Source: an uncultured Eubacterium sp. (lineage in GTDB: Bacteria; Bacillota_A; Clostridia; Lachnospirales; Lachnospiraceae). From it: 26,608 nt of DNA. Below the pieces are notes generated by a model. The model saw nothing but the letters and a program-made list of their open reading frames with translations, searched no databases and was not told the DNA's origin. The translations under genes and the position numbers were made by a program. The stretch is taken from contig CANTHI010000004.1 in the NCBI GenBank assembly GCA_947653505.1, forward strand, positions 1 through 26,608. Direction: 5' to 3'. This document shows positions 1 to 8,620 of this stretch, piece after piece (the first letter of the stretch is position 1; every line of letters begins with the position of its first letter).

Positions 1-37
1 GCGGACACAGCAGACGGGGCAAATTTCCTCTCCCAGC
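1..37. repeat. left copy of a short inverted repeat shared with the right edge
   Basis: The reverse complement of this segment matches 26506-26537 at 28 of 32 positions by eye, so the two copies are in inverted orientation about 26.5 kb apart. The rest of the left margin (38-246) holds no gene I can support; it has a small hairpin at 159-185 (7-bp arms CAGGTTT/AAACCTG) without a T-run. This copy touches the window edge, so its true length is unknown. It may belong to a dispersed intergenic repeat family or be the edge of an unseen element. Confidence 0.55.
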
Positions 38-246
38 GTCCGCGTAGCCAGAATGTATCACTTTTATGTAAATTGTTGCATTTTCCACTTAAGTTCGCGC
101 CTATAGAACTGGTTCCCTCCAGCTGGTTTTCTAAAGCGTTACATATAACTGCTGGCTGCAGGTTTTCGAATATCCGGCAAACCTGTATCAAATCGTTCAT
201 TTATGCGGCCTGCCATCCCTCATGCTTTTGACAGGGCGCCCGTTAT

Positions 247-657
247 TCATCTGCTCATCAGTCTGGCTTCAGCTTCCCGGATATAACCCCCATCAATCAA
301 TACCTTCTTTCCTTTGAATGCAAACCCATAGATCCGGATCTTTTCCCTGCTGCACTTTAAAGCAGTCTCATATTTTTTATCAATCACCTGCCTGAGCGCA
401 GAATCTGCTGTAGCTGACAGTCCCGATTCTTCCTGATGGTCATATACTTTAAATTCCAGAATGATACCATCATCTTCATGATTCTCAGGCTCTAAAAGTA
501 CATCATATCTCCCAAACCCACTCTCACGATTGGATGTCAATACATATCTGTCCGCCAGACCAATCATTAACCCCAGAACAAGTCCGTGATAAAAACGTTC
601 CGGTTCTGTCTTTTCCGATGGCATACTTTCAGAGTCAAAGCTGCCTGTCGGCACCAC
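247..657 (-). pseudogene. 3' fragment of AAA-ATPase-like/PD-(D/E)XK protein (nuclease domain)
   Basis: This reading frame carries the C-terminal PD-(D/E)XK nuclease-like domain (PDDEXK_9 type) that normally ends the AAA-ATPase-like family. The family block PERFYHG..LGL, the SNRESGFGRYDV motif and ILEFKV are all present; D in GRYDV and E/K in EFK are the expected nuclease-like residues. It has no credible start of its own: its first available codon is a GTG inside the 3' end of the preceding frame, with which it overlaps by 23 bp in another phase. It is therefore read as the downstream half of a broken gene. Translation by frameshift cannot be excluded, but residues are also missing at the junction (see findings). 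The cellular role of the intact family is not established. Confidence 0.75.
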
Positions 658-1882
658 AAACAGAAAACCAGTTCAAAAACATATCTTCGAACATTTGCCG
701 TACTTCTAAATTCACAATATCTAATGTATACTCTTTTTTATGCCTTTTATTCCATCTGCAGTCCACTACTTTCAGATATCCGCCTGCCAGAAGCAGGCTC
801 CATATTGCATGTTCACTCTGCCCCAGCTGCTCAAAAACAATCTGTTCATCCAATATGGTACGAAAAGGCCTGCCTTTCATGAAATCTTCCATTACAATTT
901 TGACCTTCTGACTTCCTTTCTGAATCAGATTTCCAATCAGTTTATTCGAACTGGTATTTGCCCAGTATGCAGAATACTCGCGAAATCTTAGAAAGTGAAT
1001 CACCGACCACGGATTATAAATATGATCGCAATCCCCGAACCGGAATCCGTCATACCACTGTTTTACCCCTTCTTTTTCATCCTGCAGTCCATACTCTTCC
1101 AGCGCATGGCATACTTCATCTTCCGTAAATCCAAAAGCTGTCTCATACAGCCTGGTAGTAGTCGTGACAACTGCAGGGTTATTTAAATCTGAAAATACGG
1201 ACTCCCTGCTGACCCTTGTAATGCCCGTCATAACTGCGCGTTCCAGATAAAAATTTGTCTTAAAAGCAGCATTCATCAGCCCTCTCATAAAATCAATTAA
1301 TTCTTTCCAGTACCCGTTTACATACGCTTCCTGCATCGGCGTATCATATTCATCCAGTAAAATAATCACTTTTTTCTCATAATAGCGATACAGATACTCA
1401 GAAAGCAGATTCAGGGACGCACGAAGATCCGCAGGATCCGCATCCCCTTCCATAATACGATCGTACTGTCTTCTGTCAGCTTCCAGAAAACGATCATCCT
1501 CCAGAATATATACATATCTGCGGTATTCACGCGCGATAAGCCTGCAGATAACATCATATGTTTCCTTAAAATTATCACACTTTACATTCGCAAAGCTTAA
1601 AAAGATCACCGGATAAGTTCCCTGAAGCTTTTGATATCTCTCCTCTTTCCAGATATCCAACCGTGCAAACAGCTCCCCTCTGCCTGTCTGGCTGGCAGAA
1701 AAAAAATGATACAGCATGCTCATCATCAGTGTCTTCCCAAATCTGCGCGGACGGGTAATGAGGGTTACGGTATCTTCATTTTCCCACCAGTCTTTTATAA
1801 AACAGGTCTTATCCACATAAAAACAGTTTTTCTCAATTAAAACACTAAAATCCTGTATTCCGATTGCTGCTGTTCTTGCCAT
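635..1882 (-). pseudogene. 5' fragment of AAA-ATPase-like/PD-(D/E)XK protein (ATPase domain)
   Basis: The 415-codon frame carries the AAA-ATPase-like domain: VDKT..I..WW near the N-terminus, a Walker A-like RPRRFGKTL at about residues 43-51, the Walker B-like IILLDEYDTPMQEAY at about 172-186, then TGITRVS and DLNN blocks and the YNPWS..NF segment. These are hallmarks of a family greatly expanded in gut Firmicutes and Bacteroidota. The frame stops just after MFEDMFLNWF, where intact members continue into a linker and a nuclease domain. The start ATG is preceded by GGGAGG. It sits 55 bp downstream of the LCP gene, is unrelated in function to the polysaccharide cluster, and probably marks the cluster's left boundary. 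ATPase motifs look intact; the break lies only in the linker. Confidence 0.8.
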
Positions 1883-1937
1883 TGCAGGGGCCTCCCTTTA
1901 TTTATATTACATACTTATAATTCCTCCCCAAAATGTA

Positions 1938-3038
1938 TCACTCCGGAGCATAATGATCCTCCGACACCCCCGTCACCTGTTCATCCCCGACACCCTTTCC
2001 GGTATCCTCCGCAATCGCGCGGCTTAAATCCAGCACGGTAGGAGAAGGCTGATAATCATACTCCCCAAACAGATATTCATGCAGCTTTTTCACATTGTTC
2101 TCCAGATCGCATGGCGCTACTATATATTTTCTGGACAGATCAAATGTATACAGATCAAATGGAAATCCGGTCGTACCGGCCAGTTCATAATTCAGCAGCT
2201 GGGATGCCATAGAGACCATCTGCATCTGTGTCAGGTCGGTGCTGATATCGTCCAGCACGGCGTCTATAATCTTGTTGATCGTAAAAATATCCGAGGATTT
2301 TGTCTTTTCAATCATCTTGGACAGGACTTCCCTCTGACGCTGGGCGCGGCGGAAGTCGTTGGCGTCGTGGCGGATGCGGCAGTATGCGGTTGCCTGCACA
2401 CCGTCCAGAAGCTGTACGCCTGCGTGTTCGACCATATGCGGCTCGAGTCCGGTATACGCGGCTGTCTCTGCGATGTAGATGTTGATCTCTTTCATCATCG
2501 CTCCTTCTTCCACGTTGATCTCCAGTCCGCCCAGCAGATCAATGACTTTGCAGACCGCGTAAAAGTCCACGGCTACATAATCCGCAATGTCCAGATCCAG
2601 ATTCTGATTGAGCATCCGCACTGCCTGTTCCGGCCCGCCGTGGTTATAGGCATAATTGGCTTTCCAGAAATAGCGGTCTTCGTTTGTGCCGACATTCAGA
2701 TACGTATCCCGGTACACCGATACGACTTTCACTTCCTTTGTGTCGTTATTGATGCTGGCAATCATAATCATATCGCTGTTGCCGGATGTAAACACGCCGC
2801 TTTTTTCGTTGTCCAGACCAAATACGGCAATATTCGTGAAGCCTTTTAATACTTCCTGCGTCGTCTGGCCCAGATCCTCGTTGACCACGTCTTCTGTTTC
2901 GATGTTGTCTACGTGCTCAATCCGCTGGAACTTGGACCAGACGAACAGCACTGCCAGCAGTACAAGCAGCAGGATGATCTCGATGACGAATATGAGTATC
3001 TTGCGTTTTTTATGTTTCTTTTTCTTTGTGCCACCCAA
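1938..3038 (-). CDS. LytR-CpsA-Psr (LCP) family glycopolymer ligase, copy 1
   Basis: LCP enzymes move a glycopolymer from an undecaprenyl-pyrophosphate carrier onto peptidoglycan outside the membrane. The 366-residue protein has a very basic N-terminus, one membrane anchor (about residues 14-34) and an extracellular LCP domain. Visible family residues are the Asp in NSDM (D89), R110-D111 in VYRDTYLN, R221/R223 in YCRIR and the R234-Q235-R236 segment in RAQRQREV. The start is a TTG 11 nt after a GGAGG; an in-frame TAG lies just upstream of it, and no later ATG comes before the anchor. It lies 15 bp after a paralogue, as last gene of the polysaccharide cluster. Both paralogues share a C-terminal tail with TGKG, TGV and DHY motifs. 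Whether it attaches this cluster's polymer or another is inference. Confidence 0.9.
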   Translation of the reverse strand: MGGTKKKKHKKRKILIFVIEIILLLVLLAVLFVWSKFQRIEHVDNIETEDVVNEDLGQTTQEVLKGFTNIAVFGLDNEKSGVFTSGNSDMIMIASINNDTKEVKVVSVYRDTYLNVGTNEDRYFWKANYAYNHGGPEQAVRMLNQNLDLDIADYVAVDFYAVCKVIDLLGGLEINVEEGAMMKEINIYIAETAAYTGLEPHMVEHAGVQLLDGVQATAYCRIRHDANDFRRAQRQREVLSKMIEKTKSSDIFTINKIIDAVLDDISTDLTQMQMVSMASQLLNYELAGTTGFPFDLYTFDLSRKYIVAPCDLENNVKKLHEYLFGEYDYQPSPTVLDLSRAIAEDTGKGVGDEQVTGVSEDHYAPE

Positions 3039-3053
3039 TATCCGCTACACCTC

Positions 3054-4211
3054 CTATTCCGCAGCTGTGTCTGATGCAGCTGTGTCAGATTCCGTGCCGG
3101 CTGACTGTCCTTCGTTTGTATAATGATCTGCTTCCACTCCGGTACTTTCCGCGTCGTCCAGCCCTTTGCCTGTTTCTGTAACGATCGCCTGGCTAAAGCT
3201 TGTCACCGTATTGGAAGGCGTATAATTATAATCGTTAAATAAATATTTATGCAGATCTGTTACATTTGTCACGAGATCGCATGGTACGACAACGGAGCCT
3301 TTTTTGCCGAGCGTTGTCGTCGTCAGACGGAATGGAAATCCGGTCGTGTCTGCCAGCTCATAATTCATCAGCTGTGAGGCAAGGGAGACCATTTCCCCTG
3401 CTGTAAAATTCGTACTGATATCATCCAGCACGGAATCGATGATCTTGTTGATCGTCAGCAAATCGGACTGCTTTGCTTTGGCTACCATCTTGGATATAAT
3501 CTCGCGCTGTCTCTGGGCACGTTTAAAGTCATCTCCGGCTGTATAGCGGATCCGGCAGTATGAGGTCGCCTGCACACCGTCCAGTGTATAGGTACCCGGC
3601 TGTGTGATGGAGTGTGCTTCATGTCCGGTCACAGCCGCAGTCTCATTAATATAAAAATCCATCCATTTTGCTTCTCCCGCGTCAATTTCCACTTCAATGC
3701 CGCCCAGCAGATCGATTGCTTCCGTCACGGCCTGAAAATCTACAACAACATAATCTTCAATATCCAGATCGAGATTACGGTTTAACATTCTTACGGCTTC
3801 TTCTGCACCGCCTTTATTATAAGCATAATTTGCCTTGCGGAAATTATACGAGCTGTCATCACTCACATTCAAAAACGTATCCCGGAATACGGATACAAGT
3901 CTGACTTCTTTCGTATCGTTATTGATACTTGCAATCATAATCACATCACTGTTGCCAGCCTCAAAGCTGCCGTTGGAACGGTTATCCAGCGCAAACAGCG
4001 CGATATTCGTATAGCCCTTTAACACTTCCTGTACGGACTGGTCCATATCTTCATTGATAATATCTTCGGTACCGATCATATCCGGCTGACGGTCCAGCTT
4101 CTGAAATTTGGACCAGATAAACAGTCCCGCCAGTGCGGCCAGCAGCAACAGAATCTCTACGGTAAAAATAATTATTCTGTGTTTTTTCTTTTTCCTTTTC
4201 GATGCGCTCAT
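3054..4211 (-). CDS. LytR-CpsA-Psr (LCP) family glycopolymer ligase, copy 2
   Basis: This 385-residue protein is a close paralogue of the adjacent downstream LCP protein. A basic N-terminus leads into a membrane anchor (about residues 13-33), followed by the LCP domain with NSDV (D89), VFRDTFLN (R110-D111), YCRIRY and RAQRQREI. The spacing of these motifs is the same in both copies up to about residue 115, which points to tandem duplication. The C-terminus ends in an Ala/Ser/Thr/Asp-rich stretch encoded by a 15-bp direct duplication at 3061-3090 (one mismatch). The start is ATG after a GGGAAGGGAA stretch, 31 bp downstream of a glycosyltransferase gene, consistent with one operon. Role: probable phosphotransferase joining the exported polymer to peptidoglycan. 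Non-redundant acceptor or polymer preferences cannot be judged from sequence. Confidence 0.9.
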   Translation of the reverse strand: MSASKRKKKKHRIIIFTVEILLLLAALAGLFIWSKFQKLDRQPDMIGTEDIINEDMDQSVQEVLKGYTNIALFALDNRSNGSFEAGNSDVIMIASINNDTKEVRLVSVFRDTFLNVSDDSSYNFRKANYAYNKGGAEEAVRMLNRNLDLDIEDYVVVDFQAVTEAIDLLGGIEVEIDAGEAKWMDFYINETAAVTGHEAHSITQPGTYTLDGVQATSYCRIRYTAGDDFKRAQRQREIISKMVAKAKQSDLLTINKIIDSVLDDISTNFTAGEMVSLASQLMNYELADTTGFPFRLTTTTLGKKGSVVVPCDLVTNVTDLHKYLFNDYNYTPSNTVTSFSQAIVTETGKGLDDAESTGVEADHYTNEGQSAGTESDTAASDTAAE

Positions 4212-4242
4212 TTCCCTTCCCTTTCTGCATTTGTAGCCTGTA

Positions 4243-4947
4243 CTATCTTCCTATCAGACGGTACATCAGTCTCAGCCGGTTTTTTATCATGACCGGAATC
4301 GTATTGGTGCCAAAATCAGATACTGTTTCCTCATGCCTGCGGTAATATAACAGCGGCTCTTTTAAAAACACGCACCCGCCCCTGTGCCTGTCGTTGATCA
4401 CGCCGATCCATTGATCGTGCATCTGGATATCATCCGGTATTGGCAGAATAAAGGGCAGAAGTCCGCGCTCAAACGCCATGCAGCAGCCGATGTATTTATT
4501 TTTCCATATATTGCGCCACATCCCCGTCCCATACCCGCGGTATGCAAAAAAAGACGGATACAGCACCTGCGTCAGATCTGCGTTTGTCACGATACAGTCA
4601 TGGACTACCACATGACATTTTTTTTCACGGAATACGTCCAGTACCCGTCTTACTTTGTCCGGTTTCCATACATCATCCTGATCGGAAAGAAAGATGTATC
4701 TGCCTGCTGTCTGTCCGGCCGCGTGCGCGATATTCTGTTTAATCCCAAGCCGCGGACCAGAAATCAGACGGATCCTTGCATCATCAGCCTGATAAGCTTT
4801 TATGATCTTTATCGTATCGTCTGTGGAGCCGTCATCCGAGATCACGACCTCATCCTGCCGTCCCAGCTGCGGCAGGATGGAATCCAGCTGTTGTTTTAAA
4901 TATTTCTCACCATTGTATACGGCCATCGCTACAGATACCCGTTTCAT
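4243..4947 (-). CDS. GT2 family glycosyltransferase (rhamnosyltransferase-like)
   Basis: A 234-residue cytoplasmic GT-A glycosyltransferase. It begins with the family's nucleotide-sugar fold (MKRVSVAMAVYNGEKYL), has SDDGSTDD at residues 37-44 and the acidic metal-binding DQDD at 89-92. The later HDQW block, with acceptor and catalytic residues, fits GT2 enzymes resembling streptococcal RgpB-type rhamnosyltransferases. It has no transmembrane segments. The start ATG follows AAAGGAGG at about 10 nt. It sits 34 bp after a polyprenyl sugar-1-P transferase and 31 bp before the LCP genes, so it probably adds an early sugar to the lipid-linked chain. Rhamnose as donor is inferred from the complete dTDP-rhamnose pathway nearby, not from any residue I can read. 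Confidence 0.87.
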   Translation of the reverse strand: MKRVSVAMAVYNGEKYLKQQLDSILPQLGRQDEVVISDDGSTDDTIKIIKAYQADDARIRLISGPRLGIKQNIAHAAGQTAGRYIFLSDQDDVWKPDKVRRVLDVFREKKCHVVVHDCIVTNADLTQVLYPSFFAYRGYGTGMWRNIWKNKYIGCCMAFERGLLPFILPIPDDIQMHDQWIGVINDRHRGGCVFLKEPLLYYRRHEETVSDFGTNTIPVMIKNRLRLMYRLIGR

Positions 4948-4981
4948 TTAACAGCAACCTCCTTTTGCATTCTGCCTGTTT

Positions 4982-6391
4982 TTATTTTGAACCATCTCCG
5001 GAGAGGACGACCTGTATCGTCCGCAGCAGGATTTTGATATCCAGACTGAGCGACCATTCGGAAATATAACGGGTATCCAGAGCCACCACCTCTTCAAAGT
5101 CTGTAATATCATTGCGTCCGCTGACCTGCCACATACCTGTCAGACCGGGCTTGATCCCCAGCCTGCCCCTGTGATGCAGCTGGTAATGCTCTACTTCGTC
5201 GATCGTCGGGGGCCGTGTGCCGACCAGACTCATCTCTCCTTTTAAAACATTCCAAAACTGCGGCAGCTCATCAATCGAATATTTACGGATAAAATGGCCG
5301 GCCGGAAAGATTCTTGGATCATCCGTCATCTTAAACATCAGGCCATCCATCTCATTGCAGTCCATCAGCTCTGTCTTGCGCTCTTCCGCGTCCACATACA
5401 TCGAGCGGAATTTGTAAATACGGAAGATACGGCCATTTTTGCCGACCCGCTCCTGCGAAAACAGAACAGGCCCTGGCGACTGTATTTTAATGACCGGAGC
5501 AAAGATCACAAAAGCAACAGCCGCAAATACCAGCCCTACCAGACTGCCCGCGATATCCATCACACGCTTGAAAAACATCTCCGGCGGCGACGCGATATGC
5601 ATGCTTGTCGTCAGTACCATATAATTGCCACATTTTTCCAGCACCTTGTTCGGCATCAGGGCAGTCTGGGGAATCAGGTTAAAGTGAACGGTAATTCCAT
5701 ATTCAATCAGCTGATTGGCGAGTGCTTCGCTGGAATCCCTCGTATTGCCGTTGATAAATACCTCGTCCACCACATGGGTACGGACATATTCGTAAAAATC
5801 ATCCGCATTCGCCACGACCGGCACGCCGCGCACAGTCTCTCCTTTACGCGGACGGTCCACGATCACAATTCCGCAGACTTCAAAATCCCGGTATCTGTCA
5901 TGCTCAAAATCCCGCACGCATTCCTCCGCATAACGGTCCATTGTCAGTATGATCATGACCGCCTTGCTCCGCCTTTTTTTTATATAATTGCGCAGCAGCT
6001 GTTTATAAATACAGTGTACCACATATTCATAAATGATCGACATCACCCAGAAAGTAAACAGACTTTCTCTGGAATATACCGCCGACATTTTAGCCGCGTA
6101 CAGATATACCAGCATGCCGACAAATATAATCGTACAGGTCGCTGCTACCTCCTCCAGCTCCGTAAACGCGTCGCGCTTGATAATATCTGAATAAGATTCC
6201 TTAAAAAACACAACGCACAGATTCAGCAGTATGAGGATGACTGCCAGACGCAAATATGGCTCACTGGCATATGGATTCATCCAGCCGTGACGCATAATAT
6301 ATCCTGTGATAAATGCCAGCTGCAGCAGCAGAATATCCAGTATCGTAAAGTCCAGATGCTTGGCCCAGCCGGCGTTGTCTTTTCTATACAT
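4982..6391 (-). CDS. polyprenyl-phosphate sugar-1-phosphate transferase (initiating, WbaP/EpsE-like)
   Basis: Initiates polymer synthesis by moving a sugar-1-phosphate from a nucleotide sugar to undecaprenyl phosphate. The 469-residue protein has four N-terminal membrane segments (about 13-33, 46-63, 83-100, 111-131), a cytoplasmic CoA-binding-like middle domain (about 145-250), a re-entrant/membrane helix (about 280-303) and the C-terminal bacterial sugar transferase domain. Family signatures are FSQERVGKNG, IYKFRSM, the catalytic D374-E375 in IDELPQFWNVL, VGTRP and PGLTGMWQVSGR. The start ATG has a perfect AAAGGAG and lies inside the 3' end of the zinc-ribbon gene (8-bp overlap), suggesting translational coupling. 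The sugar is unknown; Gal, Glc or GalNAc-type substrates are all seen in the family. Confidence 0.93.
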   Translation of the reverse strand: MYRKDNAGWAKHLDFTILDILLLQLAFITGYIMRHGWMNPYASEPYLRLAVILILLNLCVVFFKESYSDIIKRDAFTELEEVAATCTIIFVGMLVYLYAAKMSAVYSRESLFTFWVMSIIYEYVVHCIYKQLLRNYIKKRRSKAVMIILTMDRYAEECVRDFEHDRYRDFEVCGIVIVDRPRKGETVRGVPVVANADDFYEYVRTHVVDEVFINGNTRDSSEALANQLIEYGITVHFNLIPQTALMPNKVLEKCGNYMVLTTSMHIASPPEMFFKRVMDIAGSLVGLVFAAVAFVIFAPVIKIQSPGPVLFSQERVGKNGRIFRIYKFRSMYVDAEERKTELMDCNEMDGLMFKMTDDPRIFPAGHFIRKYSIDELPQFWNVLKGEMSLVGTRPPTIDEVEHYQLHHRGRLGIKPGLTGMWQVSGRNDITDFEEVVALDTRYISEWSLSLDIKILLRTIQVVLSGDGSK

Positions 6392-6596
6392 TTTGCTCCT
6401 TTAGATTTCTCAGGTGGATATACAGCCAGCTGTCTGAATAATCCTCCCGCTCTTTCAATGACATTTCACTGTACTTATCATATGTAAGTTTGACCTGAAA
6501 CATTTCCTGTTCCCCGCATTTGTAGCATTCCACATTTTTCCTGCGGGATACTGTCCGCATCCAGCCGCATTTTGGACAAATATATACTTTGATCAT
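6384..6596 (-). CDS. zinc-ribbon microprotein, unknown function
   Basis: A 70-residue soluble protein with two CxxC knuckles, CPKCG near the N-terminus and CYKCG about 18 residues later, which is the geometry of a rubredoxin-type zinc ribbon. The rest is charged and helical (YSEMSLKEREDYSDSWL), with no membrane segment. I prefer the ATG ending at 6596, which is 9 nt after AAAGGA; a GTG two codons earlier would be only 3 nt from it. It overlaps the start of the sugar-1-P transferase by 8 bp, so the two are likely co-translated. It could be a small regulator or partner of the membrane transferase, but nothing in it proves this. I do not recognise a named family. Confidence 0.75.
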   Translation of the reverse strand: MIKVYICPKCGWMRTVSRRKNVECYKCGEQEMFQVKLTYDKYSEMSLKEREDYSDSWLYIHLRNLKEQNV

Positions 6597-6621
6597 CCAC
6601 ACATATCCTTTCTTTCATTTC

Positions 6622-6659
6622 CATACAGCGGTCATCCGCATGGACAGGCCGGCTGTATG
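6622..6659 (-). other. intercistronic hairpin upstream of the zinc-ribbon gene
   Basis: An 8-bp perfect inverted repeat (CATACAGC/GCTGTATG) encloses about 22 nt, with further inner CGG/CCG pairing possible. It lies in the 71-bp gap between the split membrane protein and the zinc-ribbon gene. No T-run follows on the transcribed strand, so it is not a typical intrinsic terminator; it may protect or separate mRNA segments. Confidence 0.45.
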
Positions 6660-6667
6660 ATCCATTC

Positions 6668-7483
6668 TTATGAACTGACTTTATATAAAGTATAATTCTC
6701 GCTCTGCGCGACCGGCACTACAGAAATATCAGCCAGATAGCTGTCCATATCAAATGCCGAACGGATTACCAGATAATCCACGCCGCTTTTATCCAGACTT
6801 CGCCGAAGCGCACGTTTGTCCTTTTTGATTCCTTCGTTCACCGCCGCGATCATATGCTGCTGGCGGACATATTTTTTTCCATCATAGCCATTTTTTGCCT
6901 GATACAGATAAGCATGCCGCGAGATTGCCCATACGATACGCGGTTCGTACGTACGTACCTGGTATTCCAGATACATGTCAAAAGCCACTGCGGGCTGTTC
7001 CTGCCCTTGTTCATCTTCCTTCTGCTGCGGACGGCTGTTCCAGTCTGCCATAATCTCATCGGCGATCGTTATGGCATCCGGGTCCAGTCCATAAGGATTA
7101 TGCGGACGACTGATGTTGTCCCTGTTTAAAAAAAACAGATTGGCGCCTGCCGCCAGACATCCTGCGAATGCCAGCGCAGCCAGTACCTTGTGCATCGTTC
7201 TGCCGTCTGTCAGATATTCTGTCAGCTGATAAGCGATCACAAACAGCACCGGAAGCATCCAGAAAAACCGGTAATAGCTCGTGGTATCAGTAACCCGGCC
7301 CACGATCCGGTAAGCAGCCCCGTTAAATACAAATACAACAGACAAAATGACCGCTGTGACTGCTTTTTTCCCGGTTTTTCCCTGCTTTGTCCTGTACTCT
7401 TTCCACCACAGGAGCGCCAGACTGACTGCAAATGCCGCCAGATACAGCGAGTCTCCATGATACTGCATAAAAATATCAGTCAT
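6668..7483 (-). CDS. C-terminal half of a GT-C-like polytopic membrane protein (DUF6077-like), second ORF
   Basis: A 271-residue protein with about four N-terminal membrane segments (roughly 12-27, 42-62, 73-90, 100-122) and a C-terminal soluble domain of about 145 residues. Its end, VDYLVIRSA followed by ENYTLYKVSS, is typical of the extracellular C-terminal domain of GT-C-fold glycosyltransferases. It starts 1 bp after the stop of the upstream ORF and has its own strong GGAGG six nt before the ATG, so the pair are translationally coupled. Together they total about 633 residues, the size of a single DUF6077-like/GT-C protein, suggesting one function split over two polypeptides. A role in adding side-chain sugars outside the membrane is inference. 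The family name is from memory and needs a profile search. Confidence 0.7.
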   Translation of the reverse strand: MTDIFMQYHGDSLYLAAFAVSLALLWWKEYRTKQGKTGKKAVTAVILSVVFVFNGAAYRIVGRVTDTTSYYRFFWMLPVLFVIAYQLTEYLTDGRTMHKVLAALAFAGCLAAGANLFFLNRDNISRPHNPYGLDPDAITIADEIMADWNSRPQQKEDEQGQEQPAVAFDMYLEYQVRTYEPRIVWAISRHAYLYQAKNGYDGKKYVRQQHMIAAVNEGIKKDKRALRRSLDKSGVDYLVIRSAFDMDSYLADISVVPVAQSENYTLYKVSS

Positions 7484-7484
7484 C

Positions 7485-8573
7485 CTATACCTCCACGACC
7501 AGCCAGCCTCTTACTGAAGCAAAATATACAGCAAAGTAGCATACATTTGGCATCATACACACAATTCCGCGACGAATCAGCGCGGCATCCCACTGCCGTT
7601 CAGCCAGAAGATGCGCCAGCAGCATCAGCGCGATCAGCGCCGGCACCAGCACGAGTGAAGACATAGAGACAGCCACGCTGGCAAAGGATACAAGAAACAG
7701 CTCGATCCAGTTTCTTACATCCGCGCTGTCTTTCCAGATCCGGTACAGCAGGTAGCAGACCATCGGCAGGATGACATTGGCACAATACGCCTTTGCCTCA
7801 TAATTTCTCAGCATCAGAAACTGTGCCGTCGTATCATAGACATCCCAGAAGATCGTCAGCACGATCGTAATCGTCACCAGCACAGCCGTTTTCCTCCGGT
7901 CCTTCTGAAACACTTCCATCGCAAAGCTGTATACTACCGCGTTGGTCAGCAGCACACACAAAACGCCTGCCATATATTTTTGCAGCACGAGCGCGGAAAT
8001 CCCTGTCATCTGGCTGATCCATGCCGTATTCATATAAAACGACGACAGCGCATACCGCATTTCCATATGCCTGCGCAAAAGTCCGCTGCTGCCATCATAC
8101 AGATACATCGTATCCGTCGCTACAGACGTCGTCATATTCCCGATATAATAGGCAAAGTCCCAGCCGATCCTGCGCTGCATCAGTACTGCTGACACACATT
8201 CGCAAAAGACCGCCGCCACCATCAGCGCAGACAGCATCCGGACAGCTCTGGATGGCCGGATACTTAACACAGAAGCCGCCTGCCTGCGCCCGGAGCTGTC
8301 CTGTTTCGCATTTTTTATAACAACCGCTGCCGCGCCCGCAAGCAGCACAGCCAGCAGCGCCAGCCAGATATTTCCCAGCACATGCAGTCTTTGTTTTGTC
8401 AGGATCAGAATCTCCGCTACGATCTGAAATAACGCAAAATATAAAAAAAATCCAATACAGATCCGCTCCGGCAGTACCGGATGAAAGCGGCATCTGATAC
8501 AGAATGCTCTTCCCAGCAAATCATATACAAGGATGCTGAGCGCCAGAATCCCTATACTGAATAACACCTGCAT
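7485..8573 (-). CDS. N-terminal half of a GT-C-like polytopic membrane protein (DUF6077-like), first ORF
   Basis: A 362-residue protein with about eight to nine hydrophobic segments and little soluble sequence. After the first three segments there is a probable outer loop, GWDFAYYIGNMTTSV, whose D..YY motif resembles the acidic catalytic loop of GT-C glycosyltransferases that use polyprenyl-phosphate sugars. The ATG is preceded by AAAGGAG at 6 nt. The frame ends in a membrane helix (FAVYFASVRGWLV), an odd place for a complete GT-C protein to end, and the next ORF starts at once with more helices. It lies between the ABC exporter genes and the second sugar-1-P transferase. Exact activity cannot be read from sequence; a membrane flippase-like or modifying role is an alternative. 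Confidence 0.7.
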   Translation of the reverse strand: MQVLFSIGILALSILVYDLLGRAFCIRCRFHPVLPERICIGFFLYFALFQIVAEILILTKQRLHVLGNIWLALLAVLLAGAAAVVIKNAKQDSSGRRQAASVLSIRPSRAVRMLSALMVAAVFCECVSAVLMQRRIGWDFAYYIGNMTTSVATDTMYLYDGSSGLLRRHMEMRYALSSFYMNTAWISQMTGISALVLQKYMAGVLCVLLTNAVVYSFAMEVFQKDRRKTAVLVTITIVLTIFWDVYDTTAQFLMLRNYEAKAYCANVILPMVCYLLYRIWKDSADVRNWIELFLVSFASVAVSMSSLVLVPALIALMLLAHLLAERQWDAALIRRGIVCMMPNVCYFAVYFASVRGWLVVEV

Positions 8574-8620
8574 ATTGTTCTCCTTTCCGGATCTTCTGAT
8601 TCAGCCCTGCTGGCAATCTC

